Part shown: piece after piece, positions 43,524 to 53,088 of the stretch
Position numbering within the stretch: the stretch's first letter is position 1
Layout of the letters: every line of letters starts with the position of its first letter
Origin: Agathobaculum massiliense
Lineage (GTDB): Bacteria; Bacillota; Clostridia; Oscillospirales; Butyricicoccaceae
NCBI RefSeq assembly: GCF_900291975.1
Contig: NZ_OMPN01000001.1
Span: 3,019,501-3,083,500 of the forward strand
Direction: 5' to 3'
Length of the DNA: 64,000 nt
The notes under the pieces: generated by a model
Database searches by the model: none
What the model saw: the letters and a program-made list of their open reading frames with translations, nothing else
Told to the model about the DNA's origin: nothing
Position numbers and translations under genes: made by a program

Positions 43524-44362
43524 GAACGATCGATGTTTCGGAAGTCACGTGGCTGGTGCGTCGGCTCTGCATGGAAGCGAATTACTATCTGCCCGCGGAT
43601 CTGCGGCAGGCTTTCGTCCGTGGGCAGAAAGCGGAACAGTCCCCGCTGGGGAAAGAAATTTTCGGGGAGATGCTCGCAAACTGCGATCTGGCAAGGCGGA
43701 ATGATGTGCCGGTCTGCCAGGACACTGGCATGGCGATTGTGTTCGCGGAGGTGGGACAGGAAGTACACCTGACCGGCGGGGCGTTTGAGGACGCGGTCAC
43801 GGAGGGGGTGCGCCGTGGGTATATCGACGGGTATCTGCGGCTTTCCGTGGTCGGCGACCCGCTGCGGCGCGAGAATACCAACGATAATACCCCCTGTGTG
43901 CTGTATACTTCGATCGTGGCGGGGGATAAGATCAAGATTACGGTCGCCCCGAAGGGCTTTGGATCGGAGAATATGAGCGCGATGAAAATGTTTACGCCAG
44001 CCGCGACCAGGGAGCAGATTGTGGATTTTATCGCGGACGCATGCATCCGCGCAGGGTCCAACCCCTGCCCGCCGATCGTAATCGGCGTGGGGCTGGGCGG
44101 CACCTCGGACAAGGCGGCGTACTTGGCAAAGCGCGCCCTGCTCCGGCCGGTGGACCGGCAGAACGAAGACCCGATGTACGCGGAAATGGAGCGGGCAGTG
44201 CTGGATAAGGTCAATGCGTCCGGCGTGGGGCCCCAGGGGCTTGGCGGAACGGTGACCGCGCTTTCCTGCGCGATCGAGCCGTTCGGCACGCATATCGCGG
44301 GCCTGCCCTGCGTGGTGAACATTTCCTGTCATGTGACCCGACACGCGGAAGGGGAATTGTGA
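43520..44362 (+). CDS. Class I fumarate hydratase, alpha subunit
   Basis: 280 residues; 'VPVCQDTGMAIVF', 'RENTNDNTPCVLYTSIVAGD', 'MKMFTPAATREQI', 'GSNPCPPIVIGVGLGGTSDKA' and 'LPCVVNISCH' are those of the FumA-alpha/TtdA subunit, whose Cys residues bind a 4Fe-4S cluster. It works with a beta subunit, but none follows here. Translationally coupled to the amidohydrolase. Confidence 0.92.
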   Translation: MRTIDVSEVTWLVRRLCMEANYYLPADLRQAFVRGQKAEQSPLGKEIFGEMLANCDLARRNDVPVCQDTGMAIVFAEVGQEVHLTGGAFEDAVTEGVRRGYIDGYLRLSVVGDPLRRENTNDNTPCVLYTSIVAGDKIKITVAPKGFGSENMSAMKMFTPAATREQIVDFIADACIRAGSNPCPPIVIGVGLGGTSDKAAYLAKRALLRPVDRQNEDPMYAEMERAVLDKVNASGVGPQGLGGTVTALSCAIEPFGTHIAGLPCVVNISCHVTRHAEGEL

Positions 44363-44498
44363 CCGCGTTGGGGAAAATGCTGAACAGTTTGTGAATTTGT
44401 GTAAAATCTATTGGACAATTTCACCTAAGACGTGGTATACTAATTATAGCAAATTCCCATAAGTATCTTGGGCAACCCGCCCGATAGGAGATGATGTT

Positions 44499-45026
44499 AT
44501 GAAGTTCACCATCGTCGAGAGAAAAATGAAAATCGATGACGACCTGCGCCAGTATGCGCTGCGCAAAGTCGAGAAGCTGGATCGGTACTTCCATCAGGAT
44601 TCAGATACCACGCTGACTTTCAGCGAGCTGCGCGGCAAACAGACGGTAGAAATTACGGTGCGCCAGACAGGTCTGGTCGTCCGCGCCGAGGAGACGACAA
44701 CCGATATGTTCGCCTCGGTCGACGGTGCGGTCAGCAGCATTGAGCGGCAGATCCGCAAGCATAAGACCCGCCTGGAAAAGCGCCTGCGCGAGGGTGCGTT
44801 CGATAAGATCGCCGAGCAGCAGGCTGCGCTTTCCGAGGAGGATTTCGATATCGTGCGCCGCAAGCGCTTTGAGGTCAAGCCCATGAGCGTGGACGAGGCG
44901 ATCCTGCAGATGAACCTGCTCGACCATCAGTTTTATTTTTTCCGCAATGCGGATAACGATAATATCCATGCGGTCGTATACAAGCGCGCCGCAGGCGGTT
45001 ATGGCCTGATCGAGGGTGAGGAATAA
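44499..45026 (+). CDS. hpf: Long ribosome hibernation promoting factor
   Basis: 175 residues. N-terminal S30AE domain ('MKFTIVERKMKIDDDLRQYALRK' region) and C-terminal dimerisation domain ('RRKRFEVKPMSVDEAILQMN', 'HQFYFFRNADNDNIHAVVYKR'). Long HPF dimerises 70S ribosomes to 100S in stationary phase. A TATACT box near 44434 with TTGGAC upstream (19 bp) may be its promoter; GATAGGAG is the ribosome site. Confidence 0.95.
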   Translation: MKFTIVERKMKIDDDLRQYALRKVEKLDRYFHQDSDTTLTFSELRGKQTVEITVRQTGLVVRAEETTTDMFASVDGAVSSIERQIRKHKTRLEKRLREGAFDKIAEQQAALSEEDFDIVRRKRFEVKPMSVDEAILQMNLLDHQFYFFRNADNDNIHAVVYKRAAGGYGLIEGEE

Positions 45027-45071
45027 GCTGCTTAAAAAGGGCAGTTTGAAATGAATTGAGACATTAAAAAT

Positions 45072-45107
45072 AAAAAAGCCGGCGGCGTTCTGCCGTCGGC
45101 CTTTTTG
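45072..45107 (+). terminator. Terminator after hpf
   Basis: GCCGGCGGC/GCCGTCGGC stem, TTTTTG tail. Confidence 0.85.
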
Positions 45108-45124
45108 TTGGACGGAGTGATAAA

Positions 45125-45610
45125 ATGAGAATCATGGAGCCTGAAAGCCGACCGCAGGCGCTGATAAGGCAGCTTTTAACGGTGTGGGAAGGTGCGGTCA
45201 AACAGACCCATTTGTTTTTGTCCGCTGAGGAAATTGAGAAGATCAAACAATATGTTCCACAAGCACTGCGGGTGGTTCCACATTTAGTCGTTTTGGAAAA
45301 CAGGGATGGCGTGCCTGTTGCGTTTATGGGCATAGAGGAACGAAATCTGGAAATGCTGTTCGTTGCACCAGAGCAAAGGGGACAAGGCTGGGGGAAAAGC
45401 TTGATAGAGTATGGGGTGGAGCGGTATGGTATTGAAACGGTAGGAGTAAACGAGCAGAATCCACAGGCAAGGGGATTTTACGAGCATCTGGGCTTTGTGG
45501 TCTATGAGCGGAAGAACCACGACGAGCAGGGGAATCCCTATCCGATTTTATATATGAGGCGCTCCAGCACTGCTGAAAGCGGCTGGGAAACGGGAATAGC
45601 GCAGGAATAA
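45125..45610 (+). CDS. GNAT acetyltransferase
   Basis: 161 residues; 'EMLFVAPEQRGQGWGKSLIEYGVE' (acetyl-CoA loop, ~78-101) and 'NPQARGFYEHLGFVVYER' are GNAT motifs A and B. Close to PhnO/YjaB-type acetyltransferases; substrate unknown. The ATG follows GGACGGAG. Confidence 0.88.
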   Translation: MRIMEPESRPQALIRQLLTVWEGAVKQTHLFLSAEEIEKIKQYVPQALRVVPHLVVLENRDGVPVAFMGIEERNLEMLFVAPEQRGQGWGKSLIEYGVERYGIETVGVNEQNPQARGFYEHLGFVVYERKNHDEQGNPYPILYMRRSSTAESGWETGIAQE

Positions 45611-45630
45611 CAGATAGTGGGGTGTGCGCA

Positions 45631-46500
45631 ATGAACCTTTGTGACATTGATACCATACGGGCGGTTTTGGGACGGCATGGCTTCCGCTTTTCCAAGTCGC
45701 TGGGACAAAACTTCCTGACGGATGAAACCGTGCCGCGCCGGATTGCGGAAATGAGCGGTGCGGGGGAAACGGGGAACGCGGTCGAAATTGGCCCGGGCAT
45801 GGGCTGTCTGACCGCCGAGCTGTGCCGCAGGGCGGACAGAGTGGTCGCGGTCGAGCTTGACCGCGCGCTGCTGCCCGTGTTGGGGGAGACGCTGGCGGGA
45901 TATGATAATTTCGAGGTCGTGCAGGGCGATGTGCTTCAGATTGACCTGGCCGCGCTGTGTCGGGAAAAATTTGGCGAGGCTCAGGCAGTGGCCTGCGCCA
46001 ATCTGCCATATTACATCACTACGCCGGCCATCACAGCCCTGCTGGAAAGCGGAGCCTTCCAAAAGATCACCGTCATGGTACAGAAAGAGGTTGCGCAGCG
46101 CATCTGCGCCGCGCCGGGTACGGCGGCGTATTCTGCGTTTTCCATTTATGTGCAGTATCATGCGGAGGCCGCGCTGCTGTTCGACGTGCCGGCGGATTGT
46201 TTCGTGCCGAAGCCCAAGGTGGATTCCGCAGTAATACAACTAACGCCGCGCACCCAGCCGCCGGTCGCAGTGCGCAATGAAAAGCTGTATTTCGCACTTG
46301 TGCGGGCGGCGTTCAACATGCGCCGGAAAACGCTGGTCAACGCGCTGGGACCGGTGCTCGGCAGCGCAATGGGCAAGGAGGAGATCACAGAGCTGATCCA
46401 ATCGGTAGGGCTGGACGCGCGTGTGCGCGGCGAGCGGCTCAGCCTTGCGGAATACGCCGCGCTGTCCAACGCCGCGGAGGGACGCCTGAAAGGGAGATAA
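45631..46500 (+). CDS. rsmA: 16S rRNA dimethyladenosine transferase
   Basis: 289 residues from ATG 45631 (GGGGTG upstream). 'SKSLGQNFLTDE', 'VEIGPGMGCLTAEL' (SAM loop) and 'NLPYYITTPAI' identify KsgA/RsmA, which dimethylates A1518 and A1519 in helix 45 during 30S maturation. Confidence 0.97.
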   Translation: MNLCDIDTIRAVLGRHGFRFSKSLGQNFLTDETVPRRIAEMSGAGETGNAVEIGPGMGCLTAELCRRADRVVAVELDRALLPVLGETLAGYDNFEVVQGDVLQIDLAALCREKFGEAQAVACANLPYYITTPAITALLESGAFQKITVMVQKEVAQRICAAPGTAAYSAFSIYVQYHAEAALLFDVPADCFVPKPKVDSAVIQLTPRTQPPVAVRNEKLYFALVRAAFNMRRKTLVNALGPVLGSAMGKEEITELIQSVGLDARVRGERLSLAEYAALSNAAEGRLKGR

Positions 46501-46501
46501 C

Positions 46502-46825
46502 ATGGCATCCAGCCTGGAATTTGTAAATTATGTATGCGACCAGCTTTCCGGTGCGGGGACGATCACCTGGAAGCGTATGTTCGGTGAATTCGGACTGTGG
46601 TGCGACGGAAAGTTTTTCGCCACGGTCGAGGACGATATGCTGTGCCTGAAAATCACGGACGCGGGGCGGGCATTGCTGCCCGAAGCGCGTATCGTGGAGC
46701 CGCACGAGGGCGCGCGCCTCCTCTATGTCGAGGAGCTGGACGACCGCGCGCGCATGGCCGAGTTGGTGCGGCAGACCTGTGCGGCGCTGCCGGAGCCAAA
46801 GCCGCGCAGGAAAAAGGGTATCTGA
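46502..46825 (+). CDS. TfoX N-terminal domain protein
   Basis: 107 residues, one base after rsmA. 'FVNYVCDQLSGAGTITWKRMFGEFGLW' and 'FATVEDDMLCLKITDAGR' match the TfoX/Sxy N-terminal domain without the C-terminal domain. Full TfoX regulates competence in Proteobacteria; the role of the isolated domain in Clostridia is unknown. Confidence 0.88.
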   Translation: MASSLEFVNYVCDQLSGAGTITWKRMFGEFGLWCDGKFFATVEDDMLCLKITDAGRALLPEARIVEPHEGARLLYVEELDDRARMAELVRQTCAALPEPKPRRKKGI

Positions 46826-46843
46826 CCTATGTGTCAGATACCC
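46811..46843 (-). terminator. Terminator of the leftward three-gene operon
   Basis: GGGTATCTGAC/GTCAGATACCC with a 6-nt loop; the T-run (complement of 46811-46815) is on the minus strand. It overlaps both convergent stops. Confidence 0.75.
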
Positions 46844-47124
46844 AGGATAAGCAGGGCGCCGATCAGGAGAAGCTGCTCCCAATCGATCTCCTCTCCGTCT
46901 TTCAAAAGGAACCAGACGATGACGAGTACGATGATGGTGTCCATGTCGAGCTTGATGTTTTGCAGGCGTCCGGACAGGCCGCGCGACAGGTCGGTAAACA
47001 CGGACGCCGTCTGCGAACTGGCTCCGCTGCGGCTCCGGTCTGCGGGGGTCTGACCGGACGGCGGCTCTTTATGTAGCGGCGGGGCGTCGTCGGCTTCCGC
47101 AGCGGCGAGATAGCGGTTATACAA
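46834..47124 (-). CDS. Unknown protein with C-terminal membrane segments
   Basis: 96 residues: a polar, Pro/Ser-rich N-terminal half, then 'MDTIIVLVIVWFLLK' and 'WEQLLLIGALLILGI', two hydrophobic segments. No family recognised. Third gene of a leftward operon of unknown proteins. Confidence 0.7.
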   Translation of the reverse strand: MYNRYLAAAEADDAPPLHKEPPSGQTPADRSRSGASSQTASVFTDLSRGLSGRLQNIKLDMDTIIVLVIVWFLLKDGEEIDWEQLLLIGALLILGI

Positions 47125-47146
47125 GCGGCTTCGCTTCCTTTCTGGT

Positions 47147-47524
47147 TCAGAGTGATTGAGTGCCGTCGTCGGAGGAGGTGCCGCCGGATTGGCCCAGCTG
47201 TCCCAGCACAGTGCGCGCGATGCGCGCTATGCTGACCAGCCGCATCGCATGGTCGAACTGCCCGGCAACCTCGTCCGTGACAAAGGGCTTTACCGCGTTG
47301 AGCAGGACGCGCTTTTCCGGTTTGACCGCGCCCTGCCCGCTTTGGAGGATGGTGCTGATGACCGGCAGCGCGCGCTCCATCAGCTCCGCGGAGGGGTCGT
47401 AATCCTTGCTGGCAGGGGCGCCGGCCGGCTGCTGGGGGCTTCCCAGCATATCGGAAACGGTTTTCATCGCGTTCTGTAGCGCATCAGGATCGTTCAGCAG
47501 GGAGGACAGCATATCGTTGTCCAT
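47147..47524 (-). CDS. Unknown acidic protein
   Basis: 125 residues: helical N-terminus ('MLSSLLNDPDALQNAMKTVSDML'), a Pro/Ala/Ser linker, and a helical C-terminal half ('KRVLLNAVKPFVTDEVAGQ'). No membrane segment or signal peptide. Lies between two other unknown genes and begins 12 bp after the previous stop. It may interact with its operon partners. Confidence 0.7.
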   Translation of the reverse strand: MDNDMLSSLLNDPDALQNAMKTVSDMLGSPQQPAGAPASKDYDPSAELMERALPVISTILQSGQGAVKPEKRVLLNAVKPFVTDEVAGQFDHAMRLVSIARIARTVLGQLGQSGGTSSDDGTQSL

Positions 47525-47536
47525 GCGGGTACCTCC

Positions 47537-47806
47537 TTATTTCTGGAACAGCTTTTTGAGCTGCGCCGCGAGCGTAGTACCCTCATGCGACTGCATGAGC
47601 TTTTGCGCGAGCATCGCCGCCTCCCGCATATCGCCGCGCTGCGCGGCCTGCGCGGCGCGCTCCAGATCGGCCGCGTGCTGGGCGGAAATGATCTGCGCGG
47701 CCTTCTTTCCGTCCGGCGTGTTCAGCGCCGTGCGGAGCTGATCGACCGCCTGGGGGTTGCCGGCTTGCTCTGCAAGGCGGCGTAAAATTTCATTTTGATC
47801 GGGCAT
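47537..47806 (-). CDS. Unknown helical protein
   Basis: 89 residues, taking ATG 47806 with AAAGGG upstream; ATG 47815 is also possible. Ala/Gln-rich helices ('QNEILRRLAEQAGNPQAVDQL', 'KLMQSHEGTTLAAQLKKLFQK'). First gene of the operon; resembles in style the neighbour at 47147. No family recognised. Confidence 0.7.
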   Translation of the reverse strand: MPDQNEILRRLAEQAGNPQAVDQLRTALNTPDGKKAAQIISAQHAADLERAAQAAQRGDMREAAMLAQKLMQSHEGTTLAAQLKKLFQK

Positions 47807-47876
47807 AGTTCCCATCCCTTTCCTGGTTTCGTTACTGCCAGTATATGCGGCAAATGGAAAAATGTGATGCAGTGGG

Positions 47877-47905
47877 TTTACAAGTGGGCCGCGCCGGTGT
47901 AAAAT
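47877..47905 (+). promoter_or_regulatory. Promoter of the phosphoesterase-coaX operon
   Basis: TTTACA (47877-47882) and TAAAAT (47900-47905) with a 17-bp spacer. Confidence 0.7.
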
Positions 47906-47943
47906 ACTGCTATATGTGTCGCGGCGAAAGGGGCGAAAACACG

Positions 47944-48456
47944 TTGAATATATTGGTTTTTGCCGATTCACATGGACGGAATATCGCTATGGCCGCAGCG
48001 GTCGAGCGGGAGAAGCCGGACGCGGTCATCCACTTGGGCGACTATGCGGACGACGCGCGGGAGCTGGAGCGGCTTTTCCCGATGCTGCCGGTCTATCGGG
48101 TGCGCGGCAATAACGATTATGAGCCGGACGTTGCGCAGTATGCGGTAATCACGCCGGACAACCTGCCAATCTATATCACGCACGGGCATAAGGAGCGGGT
48201 ATCCATGCTGGCCTGCGGCATCCTGCCGCAGCGGGCACGGGAAGAGGGCTGTTTGGTGGCGCTATACGGTCACACCCACCGCATGCTGCTGGAGCGGATA
48301 GACGGTGTGCTGGTCTGCAACCCAGGCAGCATCAGCCTGCCGCGCGGCGGTCCGGCAAGTTATGCGCGCCTGACGATTGAAAATGCACAGCTTCGCGCAG
48401 TTACGCTGCTCGATGAGGACGGCGGGCTGATCCGGCGCGATAAATTCAGACAATAA
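47944..48456 (+). CDS. YfcE-type metallophosphoesterase
   Basis: 170 residues from TTG 47944. Metal ligands in order: 'FADSHG', 'HLGDYADD', 'RGNNDY', 'ITHGH', 'YGHTHR'. YfcE/MJ0936-type phosphodiesterases hydrolyse model diesters; the natural substrate is unclear. coaX follows after 11 bp. Confidence 0.92.
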   Translation: MNILVFADSHGRNIAMAAAVEREKPDAVIHLGDYADDARELERLFPMLPVYRVRGNNDYEPDVAQYAVITPDNLPIYITHGHKERVSMLACGILPQRAREEGCLVALYGHTHRMLLERIDGVLVCNPGSISLPRGGPASYARLTIENAQLRAVTLLDEDGGLIRRDKFRQ

Positions 48457-48467
48457 GGGGAAACGGT

Positions 48468-49313
48468 ATGCTTTTGACCATTGACGTAGGCAACACCAAT
48501 ATGGTGTTTGGATTATATGACGGGGACAGGCTGCGGGGTTCGTTCCGCATCTCCACCAACGCGGAGCGGACATCGGACGAGCTTGGCATGCAGATTTCCC
48601 AATATTATCATTTTCACGGGCTGGACCGCACCCAGACCGATGCAGTCATCATCGCCTCGGTCGTGCCGCCGGTGATGTATACGCTGATCAACGCCATCCG
48701 CAAATATCTGCATGTGCAGCCGGTCATCGCCGGGCGGGATGTGGATATCGGGATTGAGAACCGCTACACCAATCCGCGCGAGGTAGGCGCGGACCGCCTG
48801 GTCAATGCGGTGTCCGCGGTCAGGAAGTACGGGAAGCCGCTGATCATCGTGGATATCGGCACCGCGACCACCTTTGACGCGATCGATGGGAACGGCGCAT
48901 ATCAGGGCGGCGCGATTTTCCCCGGCATCAAGGTGGCGATGGAAGCGCTGTTTCTCAAGGCGTCCAAGCTGCCGCGCGTGGATATCGAGCGGCCGGAAAA
49001 GGCGATCGGGAAAACCACGGTGCAGTCCATGCAGTCGGGCGCGGTGCGCGGATATGTGGGCGCGCTGGCCGGCATCATTACAGATATCCAAGAGGAGCTG
49101 GGCGGTAATGCGCGCGTGGTTGCGACCGGCGGCATGGGCCGCATGATGGCGGAATACTGCGGCCTGATCGACGAGGTGGACCCCAACCTGACGCTGGAGG
49201 GGCTGCGCCTGATCTACGAGAACAACAAAGACTGCTTTGCGGGCCGCCAGCTCGACAGCGAGACGTGCCTGCTGGAAGCGGTGGAGGAAGGCGCCTGGAG
49301 CGCGGAGAAATGA
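48468..49313 (+). CDS. coaX: Type III pantothenate kinase
   Basis: 281 residues. 'MLLTIDVGNTNMVFG' (D6, catalytic phosphate motif), 'EVGADRLVNAVSA', 'DIGTATTFDAI' and 'ATGGMGRMMAEY' are complete CoaX motifs. It phosphorylates pantothenate in the first step to coenzyme A and is not feedback inhibited. A second, altered copy lies at 54002. Confidence 0.97.
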   Translation: MLLTIDVGNTNMVFGLYDGDRLRGSFRISTNAERTSDELGMQISQYYHFHGLDRTQTDAVIIASVVPPVMYTLINAIRKYLHVQPVIAGRDVDIGIENRYTNPREVGADRLVNAVSAVRKYGKPLIIVDIGTATTFDAIDGNGAYQGGAIFPGIKVAMEALFLKASKLPRVDIERPEKAIGKTTVQSMQSGAVRGYVGALAGIITDIQEELGGNARVVATGGMGRMMAEYCGLIDEVDPNLTLEGLRLIYENNKDCFAGRQLDSETCLLEAVEEGAWSAEK

Positions 49314-49366
49314 GTGCGGCGGCGCCTGACGCTGCGGCCGGCGCTGCCTGCGGCAAGACAATAGCA

Positions 49367-49408
49367 TTAAAAAGAGAAGCTGCCCCCTGTGGAGCAGCTT
49401 CTTCCTTA
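49367..49408. terminator. Bidirectional terminator between coaX and nth
   Basis: AGAAGCTGC (49375-49383) and GCAGCTTCT (49394-49402), with A/T runs on both sides, serve the convergent genes. Confidence 0.8.
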
Positions 49409-50044
49409 TTTTGTGACCGGATAAGAGGGGCAGACCGCGCCGAGCGGGCAGCCGGAGCATTTGGGGCTGCGCGCGGTGCAGTGCTCGCGCCCGAACAAAA
49501 CAAGCCGGTGGCAAAAATCCGAGGATTCCGCAGGGGAGATCAGCTTGCGCAGCGCGTTCTCCACCTTGACGGGGTCCTTTTCGTTTTTGACAAAGCCGAG
49601 CCGGTTGGACAAACGGATACAATGCGTATCGGCCACGATAGCGGGCTTGCCGAAGATATCGCCGAGAATCAGGTTGGCGGTCTTGCGCCCCACGCCGGGG
49701 AGACGAAGCAAATCTTCCATGTTATCTGGCACTTTGCCGTCATATTCGCTCAGCAACATGATGGCGCAGGCTTTCAGGTCACGCGCCTTGGTGCGGAACA
49801 GGCCGCAGGTTTTGATCGCCTCCGCGATCTCCTCCTCCGGCGCTTCGGCGAAGCTCTGCAGGGTGGGGAACTGTCGGAACAGAGTTTCGGTCACGATATT
49901 GACGCGGGCGTCCGTACATTGGGCGGACAGGCGTGTGGCGAACAGCAGCTCGTAATCATGGGTATAGTGCAGCGCGCAGACAGCGTCCGGATAAACCTCC
50001 TTGAGCAGCTCGGTCACCGCGGCGGCGCGTTCTTTTTTTGTCAT
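49406..50044 (-). CDS. nth: Endonuclease III
   Basis: 212 residues from ATG 50044 (CAGGAGAG upstream). Helix-hairpin-helix 'LLRLPGVGRKTANLI' with catalytic Lys ('LSAQCTDARVN') and Asp ('VADTHCIRLSNR'), and a 4Fe-4S loop C-x6-C-x2-C-x5-C at the end. It removes oxidised pyrimidines and nicks abasic sites. Confidence 0.96.
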   Translation of the reverse strand: MTKKERAAAVTELLKEVYPDAVCALHYTHDYELLFATRLSAQCTDARVNIVTETLFRQFPTLQSFAEAPEEEIAEAIKTCGLFRTKARDLKACAIMLLSEYDGKVPDNMEDLLRLPGVGRKTANLILGDIFGKPAIVADTHCIRLSNRLGFVKNEKDPVKVENALRKLISPAESSDFCHRLVLFGREHCTARSPKCSGCPLGAVCPSYPVTK

Positions 50045-50244
50045 GTCTTTCTCTCCTGACGACGTAAGTATTAATATCATAGCATATTTGTACGAAAAAG
50101 CAAGAGTTTTGTCGGCATTTTACATTTTTAACATAAAAAAGTGCTAAAACAGGGCAAAATCTATCTGTTTGCCAGTAGCCGTAAGATGAAAAATGTGGTT
50201 TAATGGAGATACAGAATTTATAGCACGTTGATGGAGGTTGAAAT

Positions 50245-51486
50245 ATGGTTCGCGAGGCAATGGAATTTGTGAAAGCGTATGATCCTGAGCTGGGCAAGAT
50301 GATGCAGGCGGAATACGACCGTCAGGCACGCAATATCGAGCTGATCGCTTCGGAGAATATTGTCAGTGAGGCTGTTATGGCCGCGATGGGCTCGGTGCTG
50401 ACCAACAAATATGCGGAGGGCTACCCAGGCAAGCGATATTACGGCGGCTGCGAATGTGTGGACGAGGTTGAAAACCTTGCGATCAAACGTGTTTGTGAAA
50501 TTTTCGGCGCGAAGTACGCTAACGTGCAGCCCCATTCGGGCGCGCAGGCGAATATGGCGGTTTATCAGGCGCTGTGCCAGCCGGGCGACACCGTGCTGGG
50601 CATGAGCTTGGACAACGGCGGCCACCTGACCCATGGCTCGCCGGTGAACCAGTCCGGCCTGCTGTACCATATCGTGCCGTATGGCGTGGATGAAAACGGT
50701 TATATCGATTACGATGCGCTGCGCGACCTGGCCAAAAAGGAAAAGCCCAAGATGATTATTGCGGGCGCCTCGGCCTATCCGCGCGCGATCGACTTTGCCA
50801 AGTTTGCGGAGATCGCGCATGAAGTAGGCGCATACCTCTTTGTCGATATGGCACACATCGCGGGCCTGGTGGCGGCCGGCCTGCATATGAACCCGCTGCC
50901 GTACGCGGACGTGGTCACCACCACGACCCATAAGACGCTGCGCGGGCCGCGCGGCGGCGTCATCCTCTCAAACAATGAGGAGCTGGGCAAGAAATTCAAC
51001 AAGGCGATTTTCCCAGGTACGCAGGGCGGCCCGCTGGAGCATGTGATCGCAGCCAAGGCGGTTTGCTTCGGCGAAGCGCTCAAGCCGGAATTTAAGGCGT
51101 ATCAGAAGCGCGTTGTTACCAACGCCAGGGTGCTGGCGGACGCGCTGATGAAGCAGGGCTTTGACTTGGTTTCCGGCGGTACGGACAATCACCTCATGCT
51201 GATCGACCTGCGCAAGACCGGCGTGACCGGCAAGGAGCTACAGCACCGTCTGGACGAGGTATATATCACCGCGAACAAGAACGCCATCCCGAACGATCCA
51301 GAAAGCCCGTTCGTTACCTCCGGCCAGCGCGTGGGTACGCCGGCGGTCACCTCCCGCGGCTTTGGCGAGCCGGAAATGCTCCACATCGCGGAGTTCATCT
51401 GGCAGACTGCCACTGATTTTGAAAATAAGGCGAATGAGATTCGCCGCAACGTATGCGATATTTGCGCCAATTTCCCGATTTATTAA
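50245..51486 (+). CDS. glyA: Serine hydroxymethyltransferase
   Basis: 413 residues. The PLP lysine lies in '[16 protein letters not shown]' (~225-240); '[20 protein letters not shown]' and '[12 protein letters not shown]' are invariant. It interconverts serine and glycine with tetrahydrofolate. GGAGG precedes the ATG. The 200 bp upstream is A+T-rich with no clear riboswitch. Confidence 0.97.
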   Translation: MVREAMEFVKAYDPELGKMMQAEYDRQARNIELIASENIVSEAVMAAMGSVLTNKYAEGYPGKRYYGGCECVDEVENLAIKRVCEIFGAKYANVQPHSGAQANMAVYQALCQPGDTVLGMSLDNGGHLTHGSPVNQSGLLYHIVPYGVDENGYIDYDALRDLAKKEKPKMIIAGASAYPRAIDFAKFAEIAHEVGAYLFVDMAHIAGLVAAGLHMNPLPYADVVTTTTHKTLRGPRGGVILSNNEELGKKFNKAIFPGTQGGPLEHVIAAKAVCFGEALKPEFKAYQKRVVTNARVLADALMKQGFDLVSGGTDNHLMLIDLRKTGVTGKELQHRLDEVYITANKNAIPNDPESPFVTSGQRVGTPAVTSRGFGEPEMLHIAEFIWQTATDFENKANEIRRNVCDICANFPIY

Positions 51487-51490
51487 TTGC

Positions 51491-51524
51491 AAAAGCCGTT
51501 CCTCTTTTCAGGGAACGGCTTTTC
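51491..51524 (+). terminator. Terminator after glyA
   Basis: AAAAGCCGTTCC with GGGAACGGCTTTT, 8-nt loop. Confidence 0.9.
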
Positions 51525-51610
51525 TGCGGCTACATGGCGGGAATGGTGGGGAAAATGTTGCATGAAATTGCTCGAAGGGACAAATTATTTGTAGAATATT
51601 AACAAAAACC

Positions 51611-51639
51611 TTGCCAGGCGCTGAGATTATTGGTATACT
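51611..51639 (+). promoter_or_regulatory. Promoter of pgi
   Basis: TTGCCA (51611-51616) and TATACT (51634-51639), spacing 17 bp. Confidence 0.75.
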
Positions 51640-51680
51640 ATTGGAAAAGGGTTATAATGAACCGGAAAGGGAAATGAATC

Positions 51681-53012
51681 ATGGCAATGGAACTCAAGCT
51701 GACAGGGCTGAAAGGCTTCGTGGGAGAGGAAGAGATTTCGCAGATGACCCCGCTGGTGCAGGCGGCGCAGGATGTGCTGCATGCCGGCTCGGGCGCAGGA
51801 AATGATTTTCTGGGCTGGGTTGATCTGCCCGAGGCCTATGATAAAGAGGAATTCGCGCGCATCAAGCAGGCTGCGAAAAAGATCCAGCAGACCTGCGAGG
51901 TGCTGGTCGTAATCGGTATCGGCGGCTCTTACCTGGGCGCGCGCGCGGCGATCGAATTTGTGAACGGGCAGATGTACAACGGTGTGCGTCCGGAGGGGAT
52001 ACCGGAGGTATACTTTGTCGGCAATAACATTTCCTCCTCCTACCTGAACGATATTGTCAAAATCATCGGAAACCGCGATTTTGGGATCAACGTGATCTCC
52101 AAATCCGGCACGACGACCGAGCCTGCGATCGCGTTCCGTATTTTCAAAAAGCTGATTGAGGAGAAGTACGGCAGGGAAGGCGCGAAGGAGCGCATCTTTG
52201 CCACAACGGACAAGGCGCGCGGCGCGCTGAAAAAGCTGGCGGACGACGAAGGGTATGAGACCTTTGTTGTGCCGGACGATGTCGGCGGCCGTTTCTCTGT
52301 GCTGACGGCGGTTGGCCTGTTGCCGATGGCCGCCGCGGGCGTGGATATCGACGCGGCGATGGCCGGCGCGGCCGAGGCGCGCCGTAATTTTGCGGATGGC
52401 ACGGAGCATGCCTGCGCGCAATACGCGGCGCTGCGCAGCATCCTGCATCAGAAAGGCAAAAGCATGGAGATTTTGGTCAACTACGAGCCCGCGCTTGTCA
52501 TGCTCGGCGAATGGTTCAAGCAGCTGTTCGATGAGTCCGAAGGCAAGGACCACAAGGGCCTGTTCGCAACGTCGGCCAACTTCTCGACCGATCTGCACTC
52601 GATCGGCCAGTTCATTCAGGACGGCGCGCGCATGATGTTTGAAACGGTTGTCTGGGTGCGCGAGCCGCGCTCGGAAAGCTATATTGAGGAAACGGCGGAG
52701 GATATCGACGGGCTGAATTACTTGGCGGGCAAGAGCGTGCAGTTCGTCAACTCCAAGGCCTATCAGGGTACGCTGATGGCGCATATGGATGGCGGCACGC
52801 CGAATATCATCGTTGAGATCGATCGGGCGGACGCATGGCATTTCGGTTATCTGGTCTATTTCTTTGAAAAGGCGTGCGGTATTTCCGGTTACCTGCTTGG
52901 CGTCAACCCGTTCAATCAGCCGGGCGTTGAGGCGTATAAGAAAAATATGTTCGCCCTGCTTGGTAAGCCGGGCTTTGAGGAGCGCCGCAAGGAGCTGGAA
53001 GCGAGACTGTAA
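51681..53012 (+). CDS. pgi: Glucose-6-phosphate isomerase
   Basis: 443 residues; '[17 protein letters not shown]', '[16 protein letters not shown]', and '[14 protein letters not shown]' are PGI motifs, of the short form typical of Firmicutes. It interconverts glucose-6-phosphate and fructose-6-phosphate. AAAGGG-type site precedes the ATG. Confidence 0.97.
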   Translation: MAMELKLTGLKGFVGEEEISQMTPLVQAAQDVLHAGSGAGNDFLGWVDLPEAYDKEEFARIKQAAKKIQQTCEVLVVIGIGGSYLGARAAIEFVNGQMYNGVRPEGIPEVYFVGNNISSSYLNDIVKIIGNRDFGINVISKSGTTTEPAIAFRIFKKLIEEKYGREGAKERIFATTDKARGALKKLADDEGYETFVVPDDVGGRFSVLTAVGLLPMAAAGVDIDAAMAGAAEARRNFADGTEHACAQYAALRSILHQKGKSMEILVNYEPALVMLGEWFKQLFDESEGKDHKGLFATSANFSTDLHSIGQFIQDGARMMFETVVWVREPRSESYIEETAEDIDGLNYLAGKSVQFVNSKAYQGTLMAHMDGGTPNIIVEIDRADAWHFGYLVYFFEKACGISGYLLGVNPFNQPGVEAYKKNMFALLGKPGFEERRKELEARL

Positions 53013-53024
53013 CAAACGACAGGA

Positions 53025-53056
53025 AGGGATGCCGCGGAGATGGCATCCCTTTTTTG
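53025..53056 (+). terminator. Terminator after pgi
   Basis: AGGGATGCC/GGCATCCCT stem followed by six T. Confidence 0.9.
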
Positions 53057-53088
53057 TGTGCAACGCATAACAGGGAGGGCATGCAAAT

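Noticed and set aside
50045-50244. Glycine or other riboswitch before glyA
   Set aside because: The leader is short and A+T-rich, with no recognisable conserved aptamer elements.
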